Below, one piece after another: positions 36,121-45,053 of a stretch of DNA of 64,000 nt. Location: assembly GCA_018266845.1 (NCBI GenBank), contig JAFDZO010000023.1, positions 1-64,000 on the forward strand. The letters are read 5' to 3'. The position numbers and the translations under genes were made by a program. This DNA is from Bacteroidota bacterium. Its GTDB lineage: Bacteria > Bacteroidota > Ignavibacteria > Tepidaquicellales > Tepidaquicellaceae. The first letter of the stretch is position 1. Each line of letters begins with the position of its first letter. The notes under the pieces were generated by a model. That model ran no database searches and was not told where the DNA came from. It saw only the letters and a program-made list of their open reading frames with translations.

Positions 36121-36626
36121 AGGTAATGGAAGTCATATCGCACGTTACAAAAGAGGATGTTCTGAGGCTGCTTCACGAAGTGAAAGACCCGGAGATTCCG
36201 AAAGTTTCAGTTGTAGAGCTTGGAATGATAACCGATGTTGCCGTATCCGAAGGGAATAAAGTTACAGTAAGGATGACTCCGACATTTGCAGGATGCCCTG
36301 CGCTTGATATATTAAAATCGGAGATAAAAAATAAAATTCTTGAGCTTCCGGTTTCGGATGCAGAGGTGATTGTAGATTTTGACGTTCAGTGGAGCACGGA
36401 TTTGATTACCGAAGAGGGCAGAAAACACCTGAAAGAATCCGGCTTTGCATTGCCGGGTCATTTGAACAATAACCTTGTTTCTATAGATTTGCTTACCGAT
36501 GTAGAGTGTCCTTTCTGCGGAAGCAAAAAAACGAGATTAAAAAATCCGTTTGGTCCTACACTTTGCCGCGCGATTCATTATTGCGATGCCTGCCTGCAGG
36601 CGTTTGAGCAGTTCAAGCCGGTGTAG
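36114..36626 (+). CDS. paaD: PaaD, MIP18-type Fe-S assembly factor for the epoxidase
   Basis: 170 residues. N-terminal MIP18/DUF59 domain (V-K-D-P-E-I-P-K-V-S-V-V-E-L-G-M, F-A-G-C-P-A-L-D) and a C-terminal zinc-ribbon-like tail (C-P-F-C-G-S, then TLCRAIHYCDACLQAFEQF). In the paa system PaaD aids cluster assembly in the PaaE reductase. Start ATG 36114, with 36126 also possible. PaaE itself is not in the window; the next gene is on the other strand. Confidence 0.93.
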   Translation: MVKVMEVISHVTKEDVLRLLHEVKDPEIPKVSVVELGMITDVAVSEGNKVTVRMTPTFAGCPALDILKSEIKNKILELPVSDAEVIVDFDVQWSTDLITEEGRKHLKESGFALPGHLNNNLVSIDLLTDVECPFCGSKKTRLKNPFGPTLCRAIHYCDACLQAFEQFKPV

Positions 36627-37586
36627 TTATCTTGGTCCCATAAAACGGTCTCCGTTGAAGTGAATTAAGTGGTCTGGATTCTCTGCAATCCAGACTTCGG
36701 TTTCCCAAGCAATATTTGAAATATGTTTTTTGAATTCTGAAAAATCCAGAAAAGCTGAAACATAGATTCTTCCTGCCTTACAATTCTCTAAAGCATTTTC
36801 CAATTCGATAAATCTTTTTGGAGAGACAGGACCGTGAGAGGTTACTGCTTCTATTAAATACAGCCAGTCTTTAGCTTCATCGTAAATTAATACATCGGGC
36901 AATTTTGAATGCTTAGTAATTGGAATTTTCAACGATGCAAGTTTTTTTGAATCAAGATACAGATTCTTCTTTGCCGTATCTCCCAAGTATAACAAAATTG
37001 AATTTTGAGCGAATCTGCTTGCAAAATCTGTAATAATTAACGCCTGTAGATTATTATGTTTGCCAGGAGACAATTTTAAAACTTCACCTGAACTAAGCGT
37101 TAATGGAATCTGCTTGAGAGTTTTTACTGCACTATACTTTTCTTTTAATAAGCCAAATTTTTTCTTAAAGGAATCTGCTTCTTTTCCCCACTTATCAGTT
37201 TTGAATTCTCTGATAACTTTTAAAGCTTCTTTAGTTAATCTGTAATGATTATCGGGGCTATTGGTCGGGATAGATTTGTTTTCCGGGTTATGTTCAACAA
37301 GGTTTGCTTGAACAAATTGGTGCAGAGTAAACCTTCTAAACGTTTCTCTTGAATTTTCTGCGTAAACAATTTTATATTTATCTTTTATGAATTTCATTAT
37401 TCCCGGATACTTGGGATTGCTTTTGCTTCCTGCTACGGATACACTGATTGCATCGGCTTTTTCCCATTCTTCATTTTTACCTAAATTACATAATGCTAAC
37501 AAAGTCAGCGCCGACCTGTCATTTTGTTGCGCCTTCGGCAGCCCTAATTCCTTTAATATCGTAATTGCTTCTTTAATTTTCTTCAT
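36627..37586 (-). CDS. BsuBI/PstI-family type II restriction endonuclease
   Basis: 319 residues. An N-terminal winged-helix-like region is followed by a C-terminal nuclease half with the family block L-P-D-V-L-I-Y-D, L-Y-L-I-E-A-V-T-S-H-G-P-V and an acidic/lysine pair, typical of enzymes cutting CTGCAG. Start ATG 37586 (TTG 37592 is in frame). Overlaps its methyltransferase by 14 bases, giving methylase-first order. No controller gene is seen. At least five CTGCAG sites are visible in this window. Confidence 0.85.
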   Translation of the reverse strand: MKKIKEAITILKELGLPKAQQNDRSALTLLALCNLGKNEEWEKADAISVSVAGSKSNPKYPGIMKFIKDKYKIVYAENSRETFRRFTLHQFVQANLVEHNPENKSIPTNSPDNHYRLTKEALKVIREFKTDKWGKEADSFKKKFGLLKEKYSAVKTLKQIPLTLSSGEVLKLSPGKHNNLQALIITDFASRFAQNSILLYLGDTAKKNLYLDSKKLASLKIPITKHSKLPDVLIYDEAKDWLYLIEAVTSHGPVSPKRFIELENALENCKAGRIYVSAFLDFSEFKKHISNIAWETEVWIAENPDHLIHFNGDRFMGPR

Positions 37587-39162
37587 TAACAAAAAAATGT
37601 TTTATCCCGAAAAAGTTGTTTACTTCATCATTGATAGCTTCTGAAGTAAAATTATTTAATTCCAGTAAATTATCGCCAATTTTTTTTATTTCTTCTTCCG
37701 TCGGAAATGGCATTTCTCTTAGTTCAGTTGCGCTTACATTTATATTACCATTAAAAGTTCTGAAGTAAGAATCAAACAAGTCGCTATTCAGTAATGCCGC
37801 TAATCCTATAAGCTCGTTTTTTTGAAATTCCCCGTTCTTTTTATAGATATAATTTAACTTATTCTCTATCCCAATTAATTTGGCATCAATAGAGTCTTTG
37901 AAATAAGGCGAGGCTATTAGACGGCTTTTATCGTCTTTACTACTAAAGCGGCGTAAAAAAATATAGTCCCGGTTTTTTACTAATATTGAAAGAGATTTTT
38001 GAACTAATTGAATATACTGTCCTTTGTTCGGTTTTTGATTAAGCGGATTAACTTCCATTTTATTGACATTATGCAGCCAGAACAATGGCACACTTCCGGG
38101 TTCTTCTGTATCTCTTATAAAATTTACAGCTCTATGGGCGACTACAGGTCCGGTAGAAATTTGCAAATCATAATCTTGTAACCTACTGTTCCAGTTCTTG
38201 AAGAGTTTGAAAATTTTTTCTTCAAAATCTGAAATTGGTGTGTGCAATATTTTTTCTTTTGAGCTTAAGTCTATTAATTCTTTATAATTATAAGCTTTAA
38301 TCTTACATTTTTCTAAATCATCTGCGCTTTTTGATGATGTGATAGTTACAACATTATTTTTTTCAGCATCGAAGTTCTTCTGCCCCTTCATAATGATGGT
38401 TTCCTGCAAAACATTATCTCTCTCAAAAGTTTCTTTTCTGGAAACAAATAAGTGGATGTAGTCCAGCCTTACTGAGAAAAAAAAGAAGTTCCTAAAGGTC
38501 TTAAAATAATTTCCCGATGAAAAACTGCGCGGAGTAATAAAAATAAATTCACCGCCTTCTTTTAATAATTTCAGGCTGGCTGCCATAAATATTGAATAAA
38601 TATTCGGATGACCATTGGTAACACTTTGGGCTATTATTGCTCTTTTATCCTCTTTAGATAATTTAAAGTAAGGGGGGTTGGATATTACAATGTCAAAATC
38701 AGAATTTGTTTCTTTTTGTTTTCGATCAAAACCGAAAACAAACTTATTGTTAAGAATAAAATCCCCATGAATTATTTCAAATATTAGATCTATTTGTTTT
38801 GATATACACCATTCTTTTAGATAAGAAAACGCTCGTGTTGTATAAGAAATCAGGTTAGTGTCTATTTCGTAGGAGGTAATATCAATTTCCTTTAACTTGT
38901 TAGAATTGCTTACCAAATGTTCAACCAAAGCGCAGGTTAAAATTCCCGCGCCGCACCCCGGGTCAAGAATTTTTACAGTTTTTTCAAATTTATGCGAGAG
39001 TGAAGCCAAAAATCTGGCAATTTCAACAGAAGTGAAATATTGCCCGTTTTCTTTTTTATGTTTTTGAATAACATTAGAGCTATATATCAGCCCCAATCTA
39101 TCAGCATATTGGACCGGATTTTCTTTTTCTAAAGGTTCTAACTCTGTGATATTAGCTTTCAA
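37573..39162 (-). CDS. N6-adenine DNA methyltransferase of a BsuBI/PstI-type system
   Basis: 529 residues. SAM-binding motif I D-P-G-C-G-A-G-I-L-T near residue 68 and catalytic motif IV N-P-P-Y (SNPPYFKLS), with a preceding G-Q-Y-F-T-S block, define a gamma-type N6-adenine methylase with a C-terminal target-recognition region. Protects CTGCAG-type sites from the partner nuclease by inference. Gene codon use is AT-rich relative to the paa genes, in keeping with mobile restriction-modification cassettes. Confidence 0.87.
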   Translation of the reverse strand: MKANITELEPLEKENPVQYADRLGLIYSSNVIQKHKKENGQYFTSVEIARFLASLSHKFEKTVKILDPGCGAGILTCALVEHLVSNSNKLKEIDITSYEIDTNLISYTTRAFSYLKEWCISKQIDLIFEIIHGDFILNNKFVFGFDRKQKETNSDFDIVISNPPYFKLSKEDKRAIIAQSVTNGHPNIYSIFMAASLKLLKEGGEFIFITPRSFSSGNYFKTFRNFFFFSVRLDYIHLFVSRKETFERDNVLQETIIMKGQKNFDAEKNNVVTITSSKSADDLEKCKIKAYNYKELIDLSSKEKILHTPISDFEEKIFKLFKNWNSRLQDYDLQISTGPVVAHRAVNFIRDTEEPGSVPLFWLHNVNKMEVNPLNQKPNKGQYIQLVQKSLSILVKNRDYIFLRRFSSKDDKSRLIASPYFKDSIDAKLIGIENKLNYIYKKNGEFQKNELIGLAALLNSDLFDSYFRTFNGNINVSATELREMPFPTEEEIKKIGDNLLELNNFTSEAINDEVNNFFGIKHFFVNEEN

Positions 39163-39324
39163 AAATGTTAAATTTACAAATCAATTTAATAATTTTAAAA
39201 ATTAATTATAATCTAAATCTAGTATGTTTTCAGATTATTTAAAAAAATTATCTCAACGAATTTGATACGAAGGGGAGTTTATTCCGGCTTGGCGGAGCTT
39301 TATAACACATAAATTTCCCGTAAA

Positions 39325-39357
39325 TAAAAAAGGCAGCCCGATGGACTGCCTTTTTTT
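39325..39357 (-). terminator. intrinsic terminator (both directions)
   Basis: AAAGGCAG and CTGCCTTT enclose CCCGATGGA, with A-run and T-run on either side. It serves the minus-strand lipoprotein gene whose stop is at 39380. Confidence 0.9.
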
Positions 39358-39379
39358 ATTTTCTTTACAGAAAAAAAAA

Positions 39380-40057
39380 TTATGCTTTATTCTTCTTTTT
39401 GTTTTTGAATGTGAAAGCAAACATAAGCCCAAGACCTACTATAATCGGAAGCTCCATACCGAACAGCCCGCATTTTTTTCCTGAATCTCCGCCTTTTACG
39501 CTTGCAGTCATTTCTACATCGTTTTTAAGGTCGGCAACTGTTTTGTTCCAGGTAACTTTCATACCGTCTTTAGTTCCGTTAGTTGCGGTAACTTCTCCCG
39601 GGAAAGTTGTTTCGTAAACAAGCTTAAACTCTTCCATTCCCATTCCGCCGGCATTAGCTGTATCCTTTAATAATGTATATTTGTAATCCATTCCGTCTTT
39701 GCCTTTAGCCCAGCTTGTTTTAGATTTTGCAAAGCCCTTTGCATCGCTGAGTTTATTGAAATCTTTGAAAGAAATATCAAGCTTTACGTGCTTTGTAGAG
39801 TCGTCTGTATTTTCTTCAATTTTTATATTGGAAGGCTCAATTCCTGAAGCAGTGTAGTTTGATTTTACACCTGACTCAGAGAAAGAGAATCCGCCTATTT
39901 CATCGCCCATTGAAAGGTTTTTCATTCCTGTCCAATAGTGAAGTTTTATCGTTCCCGAGCCGTCTGATTTTAGCGTAACTTTTTGGTCAACGTTCACGCA
40001 GCCATTAATAACAATAAGGCATAAAACGACAAAAACCGATAGGGTAAAGGATTTCAT
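39380..40057 (-). CDS. LppM-like lipoprotein with C-terminal membrane anchor
   Basis: 225 residues from ATG 40057 (M-K-S-F-T-L). Lipobox L-I-V-I-N-G-C gives a modified Cys. The body opens V-N-V-D-Q-K-V-T-L-K-S-D-G-S-G-T, a block typical of LppM-domain lipoproteins. A C-terminal helix (LPIIVGLGLMFAFTF) and a KNKKKNKA tail follow. Both ends membrane-attached is unusual. A longer upstream start at 40087 is less likely since it would bury the leader. Function unknown. Confidence 0.75.
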   Translation of the reverse strand: MKSFTLSVFVVLCLIVINGCVNVDQKVTLKSDGSGTIKLHYWTGMKNLSMGDEIGGFSFSESGVKSNYTASGIEPSNIKIEENTDDSTKHVKLDISFKDFNKLSDAKGFAKSKTSWAKGKDGMDYKYTLLKDTANAGGMGMEEFKLVYETTFPGEVTATNGTKDGMKVTWNKTVADLKNDVEMTASVKGGDSGKKCGLFGMELPIIVGLGLMFAFTFKNKKKNKA

Positions 40058-40145
40058 TGAGTTTTGGTTAAATTTGTGAATAGTCAAAGGTAAGTTATTT
40101 AGCCCCTAACTTCAATTCAAATTGTGCTTGGAGAGGATAGTACCC

Positions 40146-40344
40146 GCAAAACTCTGCTTTGCAATGAAACGGAGTTTCATAAAACTTGTTCCTTGCGAAA
40201 CAGGAGTTTCGCAAGGAGGAAAAAAACTCTGCTTTGCAATGAAACGGAGTTTCATAAAACTTGTTCCTTGCGAAACTGGAGTTTCGTGAGGAGGAAAATG
40301 GAATTTTGTGTGCGCTCGTTCCCAAGCCGGAGCTTGGGAACGAG
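40146..40344. repeat. composite hairpin array, partly tandem (copy 3)
   Basis: A 75-base unit occurs twice (from about 40148 and 40223) holding GCAAA-ACTCTGC-TTTGC, TGAAAC-GGA-GTTTCA and CCTTGCG-AAACAGGAGTTT-CGCAAGG; in the second copy the last arm is CGTGAGG, keeping pairing by two G-T pairs. A final perfect 12-bp stem CTCGTTCCCAAG/CTTGGGAACGAG is at 40315-40344. Same core and family as 24-127 and 6681-6867. Confidence 0.8.
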
Positions 40345-40932
40345 AAGATGTAACCTCATACCGATTTTTTAGGGAATGGAATTTAAACAATCTTGTGTGC
40401 ACTCTGGAGCAAGCGGATTGCAATTTGAGCGGGTCTGATAGTGTCCTTAGATGCAAAAATGAATTCCAAGATTAAAAAACTGCCGATTCAAGTTTTGTTG
40501 TTTTACAACCGAAAAACTAACTGATTATTTTTCAGCTAAAAGAAGTTGACATTACTTTAAAATATTTCTATTTTGCTTAGAGTGGCATTTTTAAAAATCT
40601 TTTTTTTAGAAAAGGTTGTGAAAAAATGCAAATTACGCGCTTTTTTCGCCCTTCGAAATCTTTCTTTAAAGAGAGTTACGCTCTCTTTACTCTTAATTAT
40701 TTAGTATAATCAATCTTCTCAGTTTTTTTAAAAACGTTTTATTCACCATTGGCAATTTCTGCTTACTATAGCAGTATGGAAGCTATTTTTTTCGGCAGTT
40801 TATGGATTTGAATTTTTTTGAGCTTAAAAAAATGAAAAAAATTAAAATTACATAGTTGTGCAACTCTGCCGGCTTGGGTATTTTACTCTAAAGCATTCTC
40901 TCTGATGAATGCTTTGATTTAGTTTATAGGGG
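40345..40932. other. gene-free AT-rich gap before a histidine kinase
   Basis: Nearly 590 bases beyond the hairpin array with no supported coding frame. It contains several poly-A/T tracts and probably the promoter of the kinase at 40933. No RNA family recognised. Confidence 0.5.
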
Positions 40933-42717
40933 ATGAGTAAAAGTAAAATCATCAATATTGCATTTGCATGCGCGATAGTGATTGTAATCATTATCTCTAT
41001 TGCCGCATACACCAGTCTCGCATCTTCACGAAGAAATGCAGAGCTTGTAAAGGAAACTTTTGTTACGATTAATCTGCTCGGCAAAATTGAGAGGAGCATC
41101 ATAAATGCCGAGACGGGACAAAGGGGCTTTATCATATCGGGAAACTATGCCTATCTGGAACCCTACTACGGCTCAAAAAAGGAAATCAATTTTTTACTTG
41201 ACGAATACAAAACCTTAGAAGCCGGAAACTCAGCCAACCTGTTTTACTTTAAAAGTCTTGATAGTCTCATCAACTTAAAATTTGATGAGATGAACTATGT
41301 AATCAATCTTATGGAAACGGAGCAGGAAGATTCTGCTGCTATAAGAATAAATTCCGATAACGGGAAAATTTATATGGATTCAATCCGCAGTAAGTTTAAA
41401 GCAATTCTTACAAGGGAAGATTCCGAGCTTAAAAAAGCTGAGGATGATACGCTGATGAGTTCCGAAAGGGCAGTTGTAAGCTACAGCTTTGGTATTTTTG
41501 CCAGCTTTTCCATGATAATTTTTGTATTTATCTCCCTGCAAAAAGAGGTAAGGCTTACAAAAATGCTGAAACAGGAGGCAGAGGCGAGCCGGCAATTTTT
41601 TTCCACTGCGTTGTTTAGCATAGGCGATGCAGTTATTTCAACTGATAGCAGCGGGAAAATTGCTTTCATGAACAAAGCAGCAGAGCATCTGACAAAATGG
41701 AAGTTTTCCGAAGCCGAAAGAATGCCTGTTGAAAATGTGTTTTCAATTTTCACCGAAGATACAGGAGCGCCGGTTGAAAGCCCTGTGCAGGAAGCTATCG
41801 AAACTAAAAAAATTGCAGGGTTAAAAAACCACACTCTTCTTATTGATAAGGAGAAAAATTCCATCAATATAGACGATTGCGCTGCGCCGATTTTAAATGA
41901 CAAGGATGAGGTTACCGGAGCAGTTTTAATTTTCAGGGATATATCCGGCAAAAGACAGATAGAAAGAGAGCTGAACAAAAGCTATGAAAAAGTGAAGGAA
42001 CTGAACAAAGAAATGGAAACGAAAATAAGGGAGCTTGAAGTTCTTAACCGCGACCTTGAGGCATTTTCTTATTCTGTATCGCACGACCTGCGCGCTCCGC
42101 TGCGCGCGATAGACGGCTTTGCAAAAATTCTTCAGGAAGAGTATGAAATAAAGCTTGATGATGAAGGAAGGCGCTATCTTAAAATTGTCCGCGAAAACGC
42201 CGCAAACATGGGGGCATTAATAAACGCCCTTCTCGACTTTGCAAGAATGGGAAGAAAATCTTTAAACTGCGAGATTGTTGACTTCGGAAAAATAATTGAC
42301 GACTGCATCAGAATGTATAAAGACGAAATTAAAGCCGAAAATGTTTTCACAGTCAAACCTCTTCTTCCCGCTTATGCTGACGGAATGCTGATTGCGGAGG
42401 TCTGGAAAAATCTCATTGGGAATGCGATAAAATTTTCATCAAAGAATGAAAATCCGAAAATAGAAATCGGATGCGAAGTAAATAATTCAGATGTAACTTA
42501 TTATGTAAAGGATAATGGAGCAGGGTTTAATCAAAAAAGCGCAGGAAGGCTCTTCGGCGTTTTTCAGAGGCTGCACACCGATTCTGAGTTTCCGGGTTTC
42601 GGAATTGGGCTTGCGCTTTGCTCTAAAATTGTAAGGCTACACGGCGGGACTATCAGGGGTGAGTCAAAGCCGGATGTAGAAACAAAATTTTCCTTTACTC
42701 TTCCCGGAAAATCCTAA
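40933..42717 (+). CDS. membrane sensor histidine kinase with CHASE3 and PAS domains
   Basis: 594 residues. TM1 (about 8-28), extracytoplasmic CHASE3-like domain (E-T-G-Q-R-G-F-I-I-S-G near residue 57), TM2 (about 182-200), PAS with SIGDAVISTDSSGKIAFMN, coiled coil (340-375), HisKA with S-V-S-H-D-L-R-A-P (H384) and a HATPase domain (N-L-I-G-N-A-I-K-F-S; GFGIGLALC). It senses an unknown signal and probably passes phosphate to a regulator, plausibly the hybrid kinase downstream. Confidence 0.93.
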   Translation: MSKSKIINIAFACAIVIVIIISIAAYTSLASSRRNAELVKETFVTINLLGKIERSIINAETGQRGFIISGNYAYLEPYYGSKKEINFLLDEYKTLEAGNSANLFYFKSLDSLINLKFDEMNYVINLMETEQEDSAAIRINSDNGKIYMDSIRSKFKAILTREDSELKKAEDDTLMSSERAVVSYSFGIFASFSMIIFVFISLQKEVRLTKMLKQEAEASRQFFSTALFSIGDAVISTDSSGKIAFMNKAAEHLTKWKFSEAERMPVENVFSIFTEDTGAPVESPVQEAIETKKIAGLKNHTLLIDKEKNSINIDDCAAPILNDKDEVTGAVLIFRDISGKRQIERELNKSYEKVKELNKEMETKIRELEVLNRDLEAFSYSVSHDLRAPLRAIDGFAKILQEEYEIKLDDEGRRYLKIVRENAANMGALINALLDFARMGRKSLNCEIVDFGKIIDDCIRMYKDEIKAENVFTVKPLLPAYADGMLIAEVWKNLIGNAIKFSSKNENPKIEIGCEVNNSDVTYYVKDNGAGFNQKSAGRLFGVFQRLHTDSEFPGFGIGLALCSKIVRLHGGTIRGESKPDVETKFSFTLPGKS

Positions 42718-42737
42718 AATTCTAATTACTGCCCCCT

Positions 42738-44699
42738 ATGGAGAAATTAAAAATTCTTATTATCGAAGACAGCCAGTATGATTTAGAGCTGATTCTGCGG
42801 GAGCTGAATAAAAGCAGAATCAACTTTGAAAGCATTCACCTAAGTGAATTTGAAGAGGTAAAAAAGCAAATCAGCGGGCATCCTCCCGATATTATTTTCA
42901 GCGATTTCCAGCTTTACTCTTTTACGGGCGCAGAGGTTTTGAACTATAGAAATTTGCATGCTCCGCATACGCCTTTTATTATTATTACAGGCGCGCTGAA
43001 CGAAGAAAAAGCTGTAGAGATAATAAAAGCCGGAGCGGATGACTATATTCTGAAAGATAATCTTTCACGGCTGATACCCTCGATGTTTTCCGAAATAGAA
43101 AAGATGAATCTTAGCAAACAAAAAATTCTAGCGGAAAAAAAACTGAAAGAATCGGAGGAGAAGTTTTCAAAGATATTTCAATTCTCCCCGATACCCGGCG
43201 CAATTGTAAACTTTGAATCGGGATTGATAATGGATGTGAACGAGAGCTTTTGCGAGTTCAGCGGATTTGCAGATAATGAAATTATAGGCAACTATATTTT
43301 TGATTTCGGCTTTGTCGAGTCGGGCAGATACAAAAAGGAAATTCTTGACAGACTGGAAGCATATAATCATATAAAGAATTACGAAATTCAGGTGAGGACT
43401 AAAAGAGATGAAGTGAAGTATGTTCTGACAAATTTTTTAAAGATTACTTTAGATAATGTAAAGTATATAATAGTGAACCTTGTAGATATTACTCCTATGA
43501 AAAGGGTCGAGCAGGAACTGAGCAACGCTAAAAAGCATGCCGAAGAAATGAATAAGCTGAAGACAACATTTTTGACAAATCTCAGCCACGAGTTCAGAAC
43601 TCCGCTGAACGGAATACTCGGCTTTTCCGATATGCTTGTGGCGGAGCTTAATAGCTCGGAGCATAAATCATACGCAGAGGCAATTCAGATAAGCGGCAGA
43701 AGGCTGCTTGACACGTTTAATGATTTGATTGACTTATCTGTAATAGAATCGGGGAAAGTCCAGTTAAAAAGAGAAGCGGTGAATCTTGTGAATGTAACGA
43801 GAAAAGTATTTGCGCGGTTTAGAGAAAACGTAACTAAGGAGCTTGATTTAATTCTGGATATAAAATCGGAGAACCTAATCTGCACGATGGATATTCCCGC
43901 TTACAAAAAAATAATTTACAAGCTGCTGGATAATGCTGTGAAATTCACTCACAAAGGTTTTGTGAAGCTATCGCTCGATAAAATTTTTGAGAACGGAAAC
44001 CAGAGCATAGTGGTGAAAGTTGCAGATACGGGAATAGGCATAAGTCAGGATGATTTGGAAATTGTATTTGAAAGATTCAGGCAGTCGAGCGAAGGTCTGA
44101 AAAGAAATTACGAAGGCACGGGTATCGGGCTTTCGATTGCGAAAAAATTTATTGAGCTGCTCGGCGGAAAAATTTCTGTTGAAAGCAATGTAGGAGAGGG
44201 AACTACTTTCACCGTGCTTTTTCCGTGCCTGCTGAACCCCTCGCTGAATATCATAAGCAGGGACAGGATAATAAAATATAATATAGAGGCTAATCACAAT
44301 GAAAGCGCATGGGAAAAATTTAAGAAAAAGGAAAGAACCATACTTGTGGTGGAGGATAATGATGTTGATTCATACTACATACATAAGCTGCTTGCGCCGT
44401 ACTTTAAAGTGAAGAGAGTAAAAGACTCGATGAAGGCGCATAACATTTACTCGGCTGAAAAGTTTGATTTGATATTTCTTGACATTAAATTCACGACGGG
44501 CATTGACGGAGTGGAGGTTCTGAAGGGAATAAGAGAAAACGAAGTGAACACAGGCACACCCGTAATTGCATCCACAGCTTTAGCTATGGCAGGGGATAGG
44601 GAAAACATACTTTGTGAAGGATTTAATGATTACCTGCAAAAGCCGTTCGATAAAAAGGCGCTGTATAAAATTCTAAGCAAACATTTTGTAGAGGAGTGA
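42738..44699 (+). CDS. receiver-PAS-histidine kinase-receiver hybrid
   Basis: 653 residues without membrane segment. N-terminal receiver with phospho-acceptor D56 (I-I-F-S-D-F-Q), PAS (about 140-255), HisKA L-S-H-E-F-R-T-P-L (H284), HATPase (DTGIGISQDD; GTGIGLSIAKKF), and a second receiver (L-V-V-E-D-N-D ... I-F-L-D-I-K-F). It has no DNA-binding output. Starts 20 bases after the CHASE3 kinase, giving a likely phosphorelay pair. Confidence 0.92.
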   Translation: MEKLKILIIEDSQYDLELILRELNKSRINFESIHLSEFEEVKKQISGHPPDIIFSDFQLYSFTGAEVLNYRNLHAPHTPFIIITGALNEEKAVEIIKAGADDYILKDNLSRLIPSMFSEIEKMNLSKQKILAEKKLKESEEKFSKIFQFSPIPGAIVNFESGLIMDVNESFCEFSGFADNEIIGNYIFDFGFVESGRYKKEILDRLEAYNHIKNYEIQVRTKRDEVKYVLTNFLKITLDNVKYIIVNLVDITPMKRVEQELSNAKKHAEEMNKLKTTFLTNLSHEFRTPLNGILGFSDMLVAELNSSEHKSYAEAIQISGRRLLDTFNDLIDLSVIESGKVQLKREAVNLVNVTRKVFARFRENVTKELDLILDIKSENLICTMDIPAYKKIIYKLLDNAVKFTHKGFVKLSLDKIFENGNQSIVVKVADTGIGISQDDLEIVFERFRQSSEGLKRNYEGTGIGLSIAKKFIELLGGKISVESNVGEGTTFTVLFPCLLNPSLNIISRDRIIKYNIEANHNESAWEKFKKKERTILVVEDNDVDSYYIHKLLAPYFKVKRVKDSMKAHNIYSAEKFDLIFLDIKFTTGIDGVEVLKGIRENEVNTGTPVIASTALAMAGDRENILCEGFNDYLQKPFDKKALYKILSKHFVEE

Positions 44700-44701
44700 A
44701 G

Positions 44702-45025
44702 TTACTTGTTGGAAAGCCCGATTAGTATAATGCCGAGAATGATAAGCGCAATGCCGGCGATTTTTTGCTTATTGATTTCCTCTTTGAGGTAAAATTTTGA
44801 AATCAACGTTACCCACAGGTAGCTTAGGGAGGCGTAAGGATAAAGCACGCTCAGCTCACCGCCTTTTAGCGCCATAATGTAAACTCCCGCAGAGACAACC
44901 ATCATAAAAGCCCCGAAAATTATTTTCGGATTTTTGATGATATTAAAGAGCGACATCTTTATCTGATGCACGGCGACTTTTATCATGATAGGACCAACTG
45001 CTCCGATAACAGTGCTCAGTATCAC
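44702..45025 (-). CDS. small DMT-superfamily transporter subunit (second of a pair)
   Basis: 107 residues as called from GTG 45025, with three to four hydrophobic segments typical of EamA/SMR half-transporters (TVIGAVGPIMIKVA, MALKGGELSVLYPYASLSYLWV, IAGIALIILGIILIGL). The frame stays open upstream to 45082 without ATG, and the first helix would begin before 45025, so initiation from a non-ATG codon (CTG at 45064, behind GGAGGA) is plausible. Overlaps or abuts the first half. Confidence 0.75.
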   Translation of the reverse strand: MILSTVIGAVGPIMIKVAVHQIKMSLFNIIKNPKIIFGAFMMVVSAGVYIMALKGGELSVLYPYASLSYLWVTLISKFYLKEEINKQKIAGIALIILGIILIGLSNK

Positions 45026-45053
45026 AAGTCCTATAGCCCATATTTCAGTTTTT

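Noticed and set aside
40148-40296. CRISPR-like array
   Set aside because: Only two 75-base units, palindromic, without distinct spacers or cas genes.
40112-40456. Open frames with repeated peptide motifs across the hairpin array, both strands
   Set aside because: The peptides mirror the DNA palindromes, have no ribosome site or family, and frames overlap on both strands.
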